Assembly: GCF_000518265.1 (NCBI RefSeq)
Contig: NZ_JADG01000022.1
Coordinates: 62,001 to 126,000, forward strand
DNA length: 64,000 nucleotides
Source of the DNA: Actinomadura oligospora ATCC 43269
GTDB taxonomy: Bacteria > Actinomycetota > Actinomycetes > Streptosporangiales > Streptosporangiaceae
Direction of reading: 5' to 3'
Shown here piece by piece: positions 33,113 to 41,739 of this stretch. The notes under the pieces were generated by a model. The model was given only the letters and a program-made list of their open reading frames with translations, was not told the origin of the DNA and ran no database searches. The position numbers and the translations under genes were made by a program. Numbering within the stretch: position 1 is the stretch's first letter; every line of letters begins with the position of its first letter.

Positions 33113-34831
33113 TCAGCCTGCGGAGAGAACCGACGTCAGCCGGGCGACGGCGTCCGCGACCGGCACCTTGACGGTCTCGCCCGTGGCCCGGACGGTGTGC
33201 TCGACCACGCCCTCCGCGAGGCCCCGGCGCCCGACGGTCAGGCGGTGCGGAATCCCGGTCAGCTCGATGTCGCGGAACTTCACGCCCGCCCGCTCCGGTC
33301 GGTCGTCGATCACGGTGTCGACCCCGGCCGCGCGCAGCTCGCCGTACAGGCGCTCGGCGGTCTCGGCCACCTCGGGATCGTCGGTCTGGGCCGGGACGAC
33401 CGCGACCGCGAACGGCGCGACGGCCTCCGGCCAGACGATGCCCCGGTCGTCGTTGTGGGTCTCCACGATCAGGGCCAGCGCCCGCTCGATCCCGATCCCG
33501 TAGCAGCCCATGAGCGGGTGGACGCGCCCGCCGTCCGCCGCCAGGACGGTCAGGTCCAGCGCGCGGGTGTAGCGGTCGCCCAGCTTGAAGATGTGACCGA
33601 CCTCGACCGCAGGGAAGACCTCCAGGGCCGTCCCGCAGGAGGCGCACGCCTCGCCCGCCGTGACCTCGCGCAGATCCGCCCAGGCCGGGGACGGGATGTC
33701 GCGCGCCACGTCAACGCCCCGCAGGTGCACGCCGTCGCGGTTCGCCCCGGTGAACATGTTCCGGCGTCCGCGCAGCGCCTCGTCCGCGAGGACGGGCAGG
33801 CCGGTCACGCCGACCGCGCCGAGGCTGCCGGGCAGCGCGCCCAGGGCGTCCCTGATCTCGTCGGGCTCGGCCGCCCGGATCTCGGTCGCGCCGGTCGCGT
33901 CCAGGAGTTTCTGCTCGTTGAGGGCATGATCACCGCGCAGCAGGACGAGCGTGAGCTTGCCGTCCAGCAGATGGACGAGCGTCTTGATCTGCCGGTCGGC
34001 GGACGCGCCGAACCCGGAGGCCAGGTCCTCGATCGTCCGCACGCCGGGCGTGTCGAACGCCTCCGGCGCGTCCCGGCCGTCCTCGTCGCCGATCTCCGTG
34101 TCGCCGGTCTCGGCGAGCCGGGACACGGCCGTCTCGACGTTGGCCGCGTACCCGCAGGACGGGCAGTGGACCACGGTGTCCTCGCCCACCTCGGCCGGGC
34201 AGGCGAACTCGGTCGAGTCCGTCCCGCCCATGGTCCCGTTGGACGCCTCGACCGGAATCGCCGGGATCCCGAGCCGCTCGAAGATCCGCGCGTAGGCCGC
34301 CTTGTACGCCTCGAACGACGCGTCCAGGCCGTCCTGGTCGGCGTCGAAGGAGTAGGCGTCCTTCATCGTGAACTCGCGCACGCGCAGGAGCCCGCCCCGC
34401 GGACGCGGCTCGTCCCGGAACTTGGTCTGGAACTGGTACCAGTGCTGCGGAAGCTGCCTGTAGGAGGTCAGTTCGAGGCCCAGCGTCGTGAAGATCTCCT
34501 CGTGCGTCATGCCGAGGGCCAGCTCGTTGCCGCGCCGGTCGGCCAGCCGGAACATCTCCGGGCCGATCTTCTCCCAGCGCCCCGACCTCCGCCACGGCCC
34601 GGCCGGATGCAGCGCCGGGAGCAGCATCTCCTGCGCCCCGATCCGCTCCATCTCCTCCCGGACGACCTGGATGATCCTCGCCCGGACCCGGACCGCCAGC
34701 GGCAGCAGTGAGTAGTGCCCCGCGTGCAGCCGCCGGACGTACCCCGCGCGCAGCAGCAGCCGGTGGCTTGGCGCGTCGGCGTCCGCCGGATCCTGCCGCA
34801 GGGTCGGGACGAACAGGTGTGACCAGCGCAT
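33113..34831 (-). CDS. proS: prolyl-tRNA synthetase, bacterial type with editing-domain insertion
   Basis: The 572-aa enzyme charges tRNA-Pro. It has class II motif 1 (residues 40-65), motif 2 with TKFRDEPRPRGGLLRVREFTM split by the bacterial editing (INS) domain (about 225-400, containing VHCPSCGYAANVET and GDHALNEQKLLDATG), motif 3 GCYGIGIERALALI and the anticodon domain (about 470-570). It is a complete ProS1/bacterial form. The ATG is at 34831; TATGGT on the coding strand (34838-34843) lies 6 nt upstream, a leaderless signature. It is divergent from a second, different prolyl-tRNA synthetase. Confidence 0.95.
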   Translation of the reverse strand: MRWSHLFVPTLRQDPADADAPSHRLLLRAGYVRRLHAGHYSLLPLAVRVRARIIQVVREEMERIGAQEMLLPALHPAGPWRRSGRWEKIGPEMFRLADRRGNELALGMTHEEIFTTLGLELTSYRQLPQHWYQFQTKFRDEPRPRGGLLRVREFTMKDAYSFDADQDGLDASFEAYKAAYARIFERLGIPAIPVEASNGTMGGTDSTEFACPAEVGEDTVVHCPSCGYAANVETAVSRLAETGDTEIGDEDGRDAPEAFDTPGVRTIEDLASGFGASADRQIKTLVHLLDGKLTLVLLRGDHALNEQKLLDATGATEIRAAEPDEIRDALGALPGSLGAVGVTGLPVLADEALRGRRNMFTGANRDGVHLRGVDVARDIPSPAWADLREVTAGEACASCGTALEVFPAVEVGHIFKLGDRYTRALDLTVLAADGGRVHPLMGCYGIGIERALALIVETHNDDRGIVWPEAVAPFAVAVVPAQTDDPEVAETAERLYGELRAAGVDTVIDDRPERAGVKFRDIELTGIPHRLTVGRRGLAEGVVEHTVRATGETVKVPVADAVARLTSVLSAG

Positions 34832-34908
34832 GCGGCGACCATAACGGTGTGGACGCGCCGCGGGCATCGCGTTATTGGACGGTGGCGCGCGTCAGTACCC
34901 TTGGGGGC
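34832..34908. promoter_or_regulatory. divergent leaderless promoters of two prolyl-tRNA synthetase genes
   Basis: The 77-bp gap holds, on each strand, a TANNNT box spaced 6-7 nt from the start codon: TATGGT (34838-34843, minus) and TACCCT (34896-34901, plus). TTGGAC (34875-34880) is a possible but poorly spaced plus -35. The gap is too short for a T-box leader. Both starts lack a Shine-Dalgarno, matching leaderless mRNA. Confidence 0.65.
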
Positions 34909-36357
34909 GTGAGTCGAGAAGGTGTGACACCGCAGAGCGAGGATTTCTCCGCCTGGTACAACGAGCTGGTCGTCCGCGCCCAGCTGGTGGACCGTGGCCC
35001 GGTGCGCGGCACGATGGTCATCCGACCGTACGGCTACCGGGTGTGGGAGCTGCTCCAGGCCGACCTGGACCGCCGGATCAAGGACGCCGGGCACGACAAC
35101 GCGTGCTTCCCGATGTTCATCCCGGAGTCCTACCTCAAGCGCGAGGCCGAGCACGTCGAGGGCTTCTCGCCGGAGCTCGCGGTCGTCACCATCGCGGGCG
35201 GCAAGCAGCTGGAGGAGCCGCTGGTCGTGCGGCCGACCTCCGAGACGGTCATCGGCGAGTACATGGCCAAGTGGATCGACTCGCACCGCGATCTTCCGCT
35301 GCTGCTCAACCAGTGGGCGAACGTCGTCCGCTGGGAGATGCGCCCCCGGATGTTCCTGCGCACCACCGAGTTCCTCTGGCAGGAGGGGCACACCGCGCAC
35401 ATCGACGAGGCCGACGCCATGCGCGAGACCATGTGGGCCCTGGACGCCTACGCCTCGGTCGCCCGCGAGCTGGCCGCGATGCCCGTCATCGCCGGTGAGA
35501 AGACGCCCGGCGAGCGGTTCGCCGGGGCCGTCCGGACGTACACGATCGAGGGCATGATGCGCGACGGCCGCGCCCTGCAGGCCGGCACCTCGCACTACCT
35601 CGGCACCAACTTCGCCAAGGCGTTCGAGATCCAGTACCAGGACGAGGACAAGAACCTCACCCTGGCCCACACCACGTCCTGGGGCATGTCCACCCGCATG
35701 ATCGGCGGCGTGATCATGACCCACGGCGACGACAAGGGCCTGGTGCTGCCGCCGCGGCTGGCGCCCCACCAGGTCGTGATCGTCCCGATCGGGCGCAAGG
35801 AGCAGGGCGAGCAGGCCGCCGCCGAGGCCCGCCGCCTGGCCGGCGCGATCAAGGCCATGGGCATCCGCGTCCACGTCGACGACAACCGTCCGCAGCTCTC
35901 GCCCGGGTTCAAGTTCAACGAGTGGGAGATGCGCGGCGTGCCGATCCGCATCGAGCTCGGCATGCGCGACATCGAGAACGGCGTCGCCACCCTCGCCCGC
36001 CGCCTGCCGACCGTCGAGGGCCAGGGCAAGGAGCAGATCCCGCTGGAGAAGGTGCCCGAGCTGCTGCCCGGCATCCTCAGCGACTTCCAGTCCTTCCTGC
36101 TCGCCCGCGCCGAGGCGTTCCGCGAGGACCACACCGCCAAGGTCGCCACCTGGGACGAGTTCTCCGCCCAGGTCGCCGGGGGCTGGGCCCGCGCGTTCCA
36201 CTGCGGCCGCACCGAGTGCGAGGACGAGATCAAGGCCGACACCTCCGCCACCCCGCGCGTCATCCCCATGGACGCCCCGGAGGAGACCGGAACCTGTGTC
36301 AAGTGCGACCAGCCGTCCGCGTACGGCAAGCGCGTGATCTTCGGCCGCGCCTACTGA
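34909..36357 (+). CDS. proS: prolyl-tRNA synthetase, archaeal/eukaryotic type
   Basis: The 482-aa second synthetase lacks the editing insertion. It has motif 2 ... RWEMRPRMFLRTTEFLWQEG, motif 3-like TSWGMSTRMIGGVIMTHGDD, the anticodon domain (about 285-390), and a C-terminal zinc-binding domain with Cys residues in FHCGRTECEDE and GTCVKCDQP, ending in Tyr, as in archaeal/eukaryotic ProRS. The Ala/Glu/Trp pocket of this type is the target of halofuginone-class inhibitors (family knowledge). The GTG at 34909 is 7 nt after TACCCT. It is head-to-head with the bacterial-type gene. Confidence 0.94.
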   Translation: MSREGVTPQSEDFSAWYNELVVRAQLVDRGPVRGTMVIRPYGYRVWELLQADLDRRIKDAGHDNACFPMFIPESYLKREAEHVEGFSPELAVVTIAGGKQLEEPLVVRPTSETVIGEYMAKWIDSHRDLPLLLNQWANVVRWEMRPRMFLRTTEFLWQEGHTAHIDEADAMRETMWALDAYASVARELAAMPVIAGEKTPGERFAGAVRTYTIEGMMRDGRALQAGTSHYLGTNFAKAFEIQYQDEDKNLTLAHTTSWGMSTRMIGGVIMTHGDDKGLVLPPRLAPHQVVIVPIGRKEQGEQAAAEARRLAGAIKAMGIRVHVDDNRPQLSPGFKFNEWEMRGVPIRIELGMRDIENGVATLARRLPTVEGQGKEQIPLEKVPELLPGILSDFQSFLLARAEAFREDHTAKVATWDEFSAQVAGGWARAFHCGRTECEDEIKADTSATPRVIPMDAPEETGTCVKCDQPSAYGKRVIFGRAY

Positions 36358-36362
36358 TCCAT

Positions 36363-36409
36363 CGAACGGGAACGGGCCGGGGCGATCAGCCCCGGCCCGT
36401 TCCCGTTCG
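36363..36409. terminator. 20-bp perfect-stem terminator
   Basis: The arms 36363-36382 and 36390-36409 are perfectly complementary over 20 bp with a 7-nt loop. It starts 5 nt past the synthetase stop and ends 5 nt before the convergent phosphatase stop, so it serves both. Confidence 0.92.
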
Positions 36410-36414
36410 CGGTC

Positions 36415-38400
36415 TCAGTGGAGGGTCGGCGGCAGGACGCGCAGGGCCAGCATGGACACGTCGTCCCGCAGGTCGCCGTCGCAGAAGTCGAGCAGGGACT
36501 GCTCGACCGCGCCCAGCATGCCGTCCACCGGCCCGGACGCGTGCGCGGCGAGCGTCTCCAGCAGCCGGTCCTGCCCGTACTGGCGGCGCGCCACGTCGCA
36601 CGCCTCCAGCACGCCGTCCGAATGCAGGACGAGCGTGTCGCCGGGCGCGAGGTCGAGCGTGTCGAGCCCGGCCTCGAAGTCGTCGAACAGCCCGAGCGGC
36701 ACGCCGCCCCGGGACGCCGTCCTGATCACGCCGTCCGCGCGGACCACGATCGCGGGCGGGTGCCCGGCGATCCCGAGCGTCACCCGCACGCCCTCGCCGT
36801 TCGGCGCGATCCCCGCCAGGACGGCCGTGACGAACCGGTCCTCGCTGAGCAGCGCCTCGTTGACCGTCGCCAGCACCTCGCCCGGATGCTCCCGCCACCG
36901 CGACACCAGCCGGACCGCGTGCCGCGCCGTCGCCGTGACCGCCGCCGCGTCCTCGCCCTTGCCGCAGACGTCGCCGAGCACCAGGCCCCAGCCGTCCTTG
37001 GCGGGGAACGCGTCGTAGAAGTCGCCGCCGACGTCCGTGCCGTGCGTCGCCGAGGTGTACCGCGCGGCCAGCTCGACCCCGTCGATCTCCGGCAGCGTCC
37101 GCGGCAGCAGGCTCGCCTGCAGCGACGCCGCGACCTCGGCCGACCGCCGGTACATCCGCGCCGCCCGGATCACCAGGCCCAGGTACCGGCCGATCCGCTG
37201 GCAGACCGACAGGTCCAGCAGCGCGAACGGCCCGTGCTCGCCGCTGCCCGCGAGGGTGATCGTCCCGATCGTCTGGTCGCCGTCGGTCACCGGGACGCAC
37301 AGCACCGACGTCGCGCCGATCACGCCCAGCACCGGACGTCCGTCCTCGCAGGAGCCGAGCAGGTCGGCCTCCTCCGCGTGCGCCCGCAGCGCGCTGTGCC
37401 CGGACTCGAACACCGTCCACGGCAGCGTCCCCGGCGCCGGATCCACCTCAGCGAGCCGCCGCGCCGCGTCCTCGGCCCCCTCGTCCTCGCCGGGGCCCTT
37501 GACCACATGCCGCCGCGGCGTCCCGTCCCCGTTCCGGACGCCCGCCGCCTGCCCGCCGCCCTCCGCCGGGCGCTGCGGGACGAGGTCGATGAACACCCAC
37601 TCGGCCAGCTCCGCAGCCAGCAGCCGCGCGCACCGACGCACCGCGACGGTCTCGTTGAACACCGGCTCGTCCAGCAGCATCTCGGTCACGGCGGCCATGA
37701 CGTCCATCCGGTGCACCAGCGACGCGACCGCCTCGTCCCCGGTCACCTCCACGCCCGTCGCCGCCGTCTCGGGCGCGGCCCTGGCAGGGGCTCTGGAAGG
37801 GGACTCGGGCCTGGACGTGGGCGCGGGGTCGTCGACGGGCGTTGTGGTCGGCCCGGCGACCACGACCACCATCGGGTCGGGTTCGCCGCGGATCCAGACG
37901 CGCGCCAGCGTCACCACCGCGTCCACCGGCCGCCCCCCGCCGAGGAACCGCACCGGCACCCGGCAGCGCCGTCCGGTCCGGATCACGGCGGCGAGCTGGG
38001 ACCGCAGCGGCGCCCGCGTCGCCAGATCGCAGAACGCGGTGAACTGCTTGCCCGACACGTACCCGGTGGACGTGCCGAGCAGGTCAGCCGCCTGCCGGTT
38101 CACCCGCCGGACGCCGATGTCGCGGTCGAGCAGGAACAGCGGGACCGGCGCGTCCGAGAACACCGTCTTCAGGACGCGCCGCTCGTCCTCGGCCGCCGCC
38201 GCGCGCCCGGCCGCTCCGCTCCGCTCGCCGCCGACCGCCTGCAACGCCGCGACCGCGAGCTCCAGCTCGACCAGCGCCGCGTCCAGCGTCGCCCGCGCGT
38301 CGGCGTCGGGCAGTTCCGAGGAGCGCCGCAGCTCCTCGATCCGGTCCTCCAGGCCCGCGACCTCGCGCAGCACGCTTTCGGGGTCGAGCTGCTCGGGCAT
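36415..38400 (-). CDS. PAS-GAF-SpoIIE (PP2C-type) serine phosphatase
   Basis: The 661-aa signalling protein has a short coiled coil (about 5-70), a PAS domain (about 80-190) with FSDAPVPLFLLDRDIGVRRV, a GAF domain (about 255-425), and a C-terminal SpoIIE/RsbU PP2C phosphatase (about 445-655) with metal-site motifs GTDVGGDFYDAF, GDVCGKGEDAA, GHPPAIV and DGVLEACD. It should dephosphorylate a STAS anti-anti-sigma protein in response to a bound ligand or redox signal. GGGAGGGG precedes the ATG. A candidate STAS partner is encoded in this window at 54362, though not adjacent. Confidence 0.92.
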   Translation of the reverse strand: MPEQLDPESVLREVAGLEDRIEELRRSSELPDADARATLDAALVELELAVAALQAVGGERSGAAGRAAAAEDERRVLKTVFSDAPVPLFLLDRDIGVRRVNRQAADLLGTSTGYVSGKQFTAFCDLATRAPLRSQLAAVIRTGRRCRVPVRFLGGGRPVDAVVTLARVWIRGEPDPMVVVVAGPTTTPVDDPAPTSRPESPSRAPARAAPETAATGVEVTGDEAVASLVHRMDVMAAVTEMLLDEPVFNETVAVRRCARLLAAELAEWVFIDLVPQRPAEGGGQAAGVRNGDGTPRRHVVKGPGEDEGAEDAARRLAEVDPAPGTLPWTVFESGHSALRAHAEEADLLGSCEDGRPVLGVIGATSVLCVPVTDGDQTIGTITLAGSGEHGPFALLDLSVCQRIGRYLGLVIRAARMYRRSAEVAASLQASLLPRTLPEIDGVELAARYTSATHGTDVGGDFYDAFPAKDGWGLVLGDVCGKGEDAAAVTATARHAVRLVSRWREHPGEVLATVNEALLSEDRFVTAVLAGIAPNGEGVRVTLGIAGHPPAIVVRADGVIRTASRGGVPLGLFDDFEAGLDTLDLAPGDTLVLHSDGVLEACDVARRQYGQDRLLETLAAHASGPVDGMLGAVEQSLLDFCDGDLRDDVSMLALRVLPPTLH

Positions 38401-39030
38401 CGAACCCCTCCCTGTCCTCGGCTCCGCACGCTGACACCGGCCCGCGTCCCGCGACCCACCGGCGCGACCCGCCGGCCGACCTTCGCAGCCTATTCCCGGA
38501 TTGGCACCCCGTGTACGGGAAGGAACCCAGCGGCCCCGATCATGCCCGGCCCCTCCGAACATCCCGATTCACCCGCCCTGCCCGTTCGCCCAGGCTCCCC
38601 CGCGCCTCGCCGTGAGCCCTGCCCCCGCCCCACCACCCCCTCCGAACCCCGCGGCCTCGACACCCCACCCGCCCCGACACAACCCCGCCCCCGGCCCACC
38701 GACTGAGACGACCACCACCAGACCGATCCGCCCCCGCCGCCGGGCGGGACACGGGAGCGGCAAGGACCCCGCCGTCAGGTGTTACCGCCTTGACGGGTGG
38801 CGACTGCCACCGATCCGCCCCGCCGCCGTGGCGAACCACGAGGGCGGCAAGGACCCGGCGTCTGGTGGCACCGCCTCGACGGGTGGTGACGGCCACCACA
38901 CGCAGCCGATCCGCACCGCTCCCGTGGCGGGACACGGAGCGCAAAGGGCTCGCTGTCAGGTGGTACCGGTTCGGCGGGCGGGGGTGATCAAGAGCAGGGG
39001 GCGTCGATCAAGGGGGGGAGGGGGCTTGGG
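38401..39030. other. 630-bp gene-free stretch between the SpoIIE and GAF-ANTAR genes
   Basis: Open frames here are short, overlapping and without a ribosome binding site. The left 130 bp should contain the SpoIIE promoter. The right half is occupied by the degenerate repeats at 38725-38990. I see no RNA gene. Confidence 0.6.
38725..38990. repeat. three degenerate repeats of about 90 bp
   Basis: Copies start at the shared GATCCG at 38725, 38812 and 38908. Each runs through similar GGGACACGG(G)AGCGGCAAGGAC-like, GTCAGGTGNTACCG-like and ACGGGTGG(C/T)GAC-like segments. Divergence is uneven; the third copy is the most different. Confidence 0.7.
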
Positions 39031-39762
39031 TCAGGTGACGTCTCGGCCGCCGACGATGCGTTGGGCGAGGGCGGTGAGTTTGAGGTGGCGGGTCTGGGAG
39101 ATCCGGCGCATCTCGGCGAACGCCTGGTCGGCGTCGCAGCCGAGGGCGTGCATCAGGATGCCCTTGGCCTGGTCGACGATGGCGCGGGACTCCACGGCCT
39201 CCTTGAGCTGGGTGGCCGTCCGGTGCACCTCGTCGTACTGGAGGGCGTTCGACACGGCGGCGCTGCCCTGGGCGGCGAGCAGCGACGCCAGGGCGTGCTG
39301 GCCGGGGGCGAGGCTGCCCGGCGACACCCCGTAGAGGGTCAGGGTGACCAGCACCGGCGGATTGTCGTGCGGGGTCGTGCTGAAGCACCGCACGCCGCGC
39401 CGCAGCATGTCGGTCGTGGCCTCCGACCAGCGGGTCTCGGCCAGCACGTCGTCCGCCGCGAGGGGCCGCCGGGTGGTGACGACCTCGAACACCGGGCCCT
39501 TGCCGCGCGCGAGCTGCCGGTCGGTGATCTCGGCCAGCTCCGGATGGCTGGCCGCGTGCGCGAGCGGCTCGGGCGCTTCGGAGCCGTCCGCCGCGTCCGG
39601 GACGACCCAGCGCACGCCGGACGCTCCCGCGCACCCCGGCACCGCCTGGGCGGCGAGCTCGGACACGCGGGCGAGCGTCCCCACGTCGGAGGACGCGCCG
39701 ACCACGCCGAGCCGGGCGATCTCCACGGCAAGACGGTCGGTCAACACGGTGGTGGGCGGCAC
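39031..39762 (-). CDS. GAF-ANTAR RNA-binding regulator
   Basis: The 243-aa protein has an N-terminal GAF-like sensory domain (about 10-170) and a C-terminal ANTAR domain (about 175-235) with the typical helical segment AIVDQAKGILMHALGC and the following AFAEMRRISQTRHLKL. ANTAR proteins bind two-hairpin RNA elements to prevent termination. The GTG start at 39762 directly abuts AGGAGG, which leaves no spacer, so the true start may be a GTG or TTG 5-6 codons in (39747 or 39744). It lies next to the SpoIIE and CBS genes in a regulatory block. Confidence 0.85.
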   Translation of the reverse strand: MPPTTVLTDRLAVEIARLGVVGASSDVGTLARVSELAAQAVPGCAGASGVRWVVPDAADGSEAPEPLAHAASHPELAEITDRQLARGKGPVFEVVTTRRPLAADDVLAETRWSEATTDMLRRGVRCFSTTPHDNPPVLVTLTLYGVSPGSLAPGQHALASLLAAQGSAAVSNALQYDEVHRTATQLKEAVESRAIVDQAKGILMHALGCDADQAFAEMRRISQTRHLKLTALAQRIVGGRDVT

Positions 39763-39806
39763 CCTCCTGACGGTATCCCCTCACCCCACAGAACGGACCA
39801 GACCGC

Positions 39807-40241
39807 CTAAACGTTGGGGGGCGCCCTCCAGATTTCTTCGAGCGCGGGAGCCGACAGCCCGTCCCGGCCCACCAGGTCGCCCAGCGAGACGATCCCGACC
39901 GGCCGTCGCGCCGCGTCCACGACCGGGAGCCGCCGGACGGCCCGCTCCCGCATCAGCCGGACGGCCGTGCTCGTGCGGTCGTCCGGCCGGACGGTCACCA
40001 GGTCCGCCGTGCAGACCTCCCCGAGCGAGGTGATCCGGGCGTCCAGGTCCTCGGCCAGCGCGCGCACGACGATGTCCCGGTCGGTCACCATGCCGCAGAG
40101 CCGTCCGCCCACCGTGACCAGCACGTCGCCTATGTCCTCGTCCCGCATCAGCCGGGCCGCCTCGTGCAGGGTGGCGTCGCGTGGAAGCGACCGCGGCCAC
40201 ACGGTCATCACGTCGCTCACCCGTGGTTCTTCAGGGGACAT
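39807..40241 (-). CDS. CBS-domain-pair protein
   Basis: The 144-aa protein consists of two CBS domains (about 9-60 and 72-128) with the typical starts VSDVMTVWPRSLPRDATLHE and VCTADLVTVRPDDRTSTAVR. CBS pairs bind adenine nucleotides or SAM and regulate partners; stand-alone forms are common in actinobacteria. GGAGGG lies 7 nt before the ATG. No other domain is present, so a partner is unknown. Confidence 0.9.
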   Translation of the reverse strand: MSPEEPRVSDVMTVWPRSLPRDATLHEAARLMRDEDIGDVLVTVGGRLCGMVTDRDIVVRALAEDLDARITSLGEVCTADLVTVRPDDRTSTAVRLMRERAVRRLPVVDAARRPVGIVSLGDLVGRDGLSAPALEEIWRAPPNV

Positions 40242-40311
40242 CGCCGGTCCCTCCGTTCGCGCATATGTCCCTCTACGCGCGCGCCTTACCCGCGGTCGGG
40301 CCGGGTATGCC

Positions 40312-40342
40312 GAACGGCCCGGAGAGGATCCCCGGGCCGTTC
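40312..40342 (-). terminator. terminator of SSI-like gene
   Basis: An 11-bp stem (40312-40322 with 40332-40342) is closed by a 9-nt loop, 13 nt past the SSI stop codon. Confidence 0.8.
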
Positions 40343-40354
40343 GGGAACGGCGGT

Positions 40355-40888
40355 TCAGAAGTCGAAGACGCGCCCGGTGCGCGAGCGCATGATGCAGTCG
40401 TTCCCGTACTGCTCCCGGAAGCGCACCGGCCTGCCCCGCCAGCGTCCCGCGGCCCGCGCGACCACCGGGTGGTAGATCATCGGGCAGACCTCGTTCCGCG
40501 TGGGCCTGTGGTCGAACATCCCGCCCGACGCGGCCAGATCCGCGCACGCCCCCGCGGCCTTCGGATGGTTCCCCCCGGCCGGATCGCACTTCAGGACCAC
40601 GTACCGCGTCCCGGAAGTGTTCCCTGTCGGATAGGCCAGCGTCAGCCGCAGAACCGTCCTCCCGACGACCTCACGTGTCCGGGAGACCTCACGTGTCCCG
40701 GAGATCTCGTGTGTCCTGAAGGTCCCGTGTGCTTCGGAGGTCTCCCGCGTTCCGGAGGCCCCGCGCGTCCCACCGGCCCCGTGAGCCCCGCTGCCCCCGC
40801 GCCCGCCGGTGACCGCGCCTTCCGCGGGCGCCGCGGTCACACCGACGGTCAGCGCCCCCATGAGGACGCCGGCGACCAGGTGCTTCAT
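40355..40888 (-). CDS. subtilisin-inhibitor-like (SSI) secreted protease inhibitor
   Basis: The 177-aa precursor has a signal peptide (about residues 1-25, ends AAPAEGA). A repetitive hydrophilic linker follows (about 30-75, units like SGTRE and SRTREV), then the SSI fold (about 78-177): TLAYPTGNTSGTRYVVLKC, a second Cys pair, and the reactive-site loop VCPMIYHPVV, where Met would be P1 before Ile. It ends NDCIMRSRTGRVFDF like true SSIs. It inhibits extracellular subtilisin- and trypsin-like proteases. The ATG at 40888 has GGGGAG 5 nt upstream. The repetitive linker is unusual for the family. Confidence 0.9.
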   Translation of the reverse strand: MKHLVAGVLMGALTVGVTAAPAEGAVTGGRGGSGAHGAGGTRGASGTRETSEAHGTFRTHEISGTREVSRTREVVGRTVLRLTLAYPTGNTSGTRYVVLKCDPAGGNHPKAAGACADLAASGGMFDHRPTRNEVCPMIYHPVVARAAGRWRGRPVRFREQYGNDCIMRSRTGRVFDF

Positions 40889-40981
40889 ATGCACTCCCCA
40901 CGCTCGGAGAAGAATGGTCGCCCAATGTATCTGAATGACTACGGAACGTGGGTGATATCGCCGAGATCGGAAACGTGGGAA

Positions 40982-41013
40982 GGTCCCGCCATCACGGGGC
41001 TGATGGCGGGACC
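40982..41013 (-). terminator. terminator after SigR-like gene
   Basis: A perfect 13-bp stem (40982-40994 with 41001-41013) and 6-nt loop lie about 120 nt past the sigma-factor stop codon, in front of the SSI gene. Confidence 0.82.
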
Positions 41014-41136
41014 AAGATCAACGCCCGAAGCGGGCGGTAAAGCGCGAAACAGCGGAACCGGACGCGGCGCGAAGAAGGAGAGCGGACCCCTTTCGGACCG
41101 CCCCTGCGGGTATTTCGCCGGACGAGCGGACGCGAC

Positions 41137-41739
41137 TCAGGCGGCCAGTTCGTGCGTGACGCGCGACGGGTGGTCGGCGAGGGCCTCGCGGAGCTGCTTG
41201 CGGCCGCGGTGCAGGCGGGACATCACGGTCCCGATGGGGGTGCCCATCATCGCCGCGATGTCCTTGTAGGCGTAGCCCTCGACGTCCGCGAGGTAGACGG
41301 CGTCCCGGAAGTCCTGCGGCAGGGAGCGCAGGGCGGTGACGACGCGCTGGTCCGGGATCCGGTCCAGGGCCTCGGACTCGGCGGACCGGAAGCCGGAGGA
41401 GTGCGCCTCGGCCTGCGCGATCTGCCACTCCTCCAGCTCCTCGGAGCCGGCGCGCTGCGGCTCGCGCTGCTTCTTGCGGTAGGTGTTGATGAAGTTGTTG
41501 GTGAGGATGCGGTGCAGCCAGGCCTTGAGGTTCGTGCCCTCCTGGAACTGGTGGAAGTTCACGTACGCCTTGGCGAGCGTCTCCTGCACGAGGTCCTCGG
41601 CGTCGGCGCTGTTGCGGGTCATCCGGACGGCGCTGGCGTAGAGCGGGTCGACGAAGGGCAGGACGTCGCGCTCGTAACGGTCGACGTCGTGGCGGAGGGT
41701 CTCGTCCTGTGGACGGACGGCCATGGTCACTGCGGTCAT
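41137..41739 (-). CDS. SigR/SigH-like ECF sigma factor
   Basis: The 200-aa sigma factor has region 2 (about 26-95: PLYASAVRMTRNSADAEDLV, TNLKAWLHRILTNNFINTYR) and region 4 (about 128-190: SLPQDFRDAVYLADVEGYAY, GTPIGTVMSRLHRGRKQL) that closely follow Streptomyces SigR and mycobacterial SigH, the thiol-oxidative-stress sigma factors. GGGGAG lies 5 nt before the ATG at 41739. In those genomes the redox anti-sigma gene (rsrA/rshA) follows at once; here the next gene is an unrelated inhibitor after 240 bp with a terminator. Its partner, if any, must be elsewhere. Confidence 0.9.
   Translation of the reverse strand: MTAVTMAVRPQDETLRHDVDRYERDVLPFVDPLYASAVRMTRNSADAEDLVQETLAKAYVNFHQFQEGTNLKAWLHRILTNNFINTYRKKQREPQRAGSEELEEWQIAQAEAHSSGFRSAESEALDRIPDQRVVTALRSLPQDFRDAVYLADVEGYAYKDIAAMMGTPIGTVMSRLHRGRKQLREALADHPSRVTHELAA

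Noticed and set aside
34832..34908. T-box riboswitch for the prolyl-tRNA synthetase genes
   Set aside because: The 77-bp divergent gap is too short for a T-box, and both starts look leaderless.
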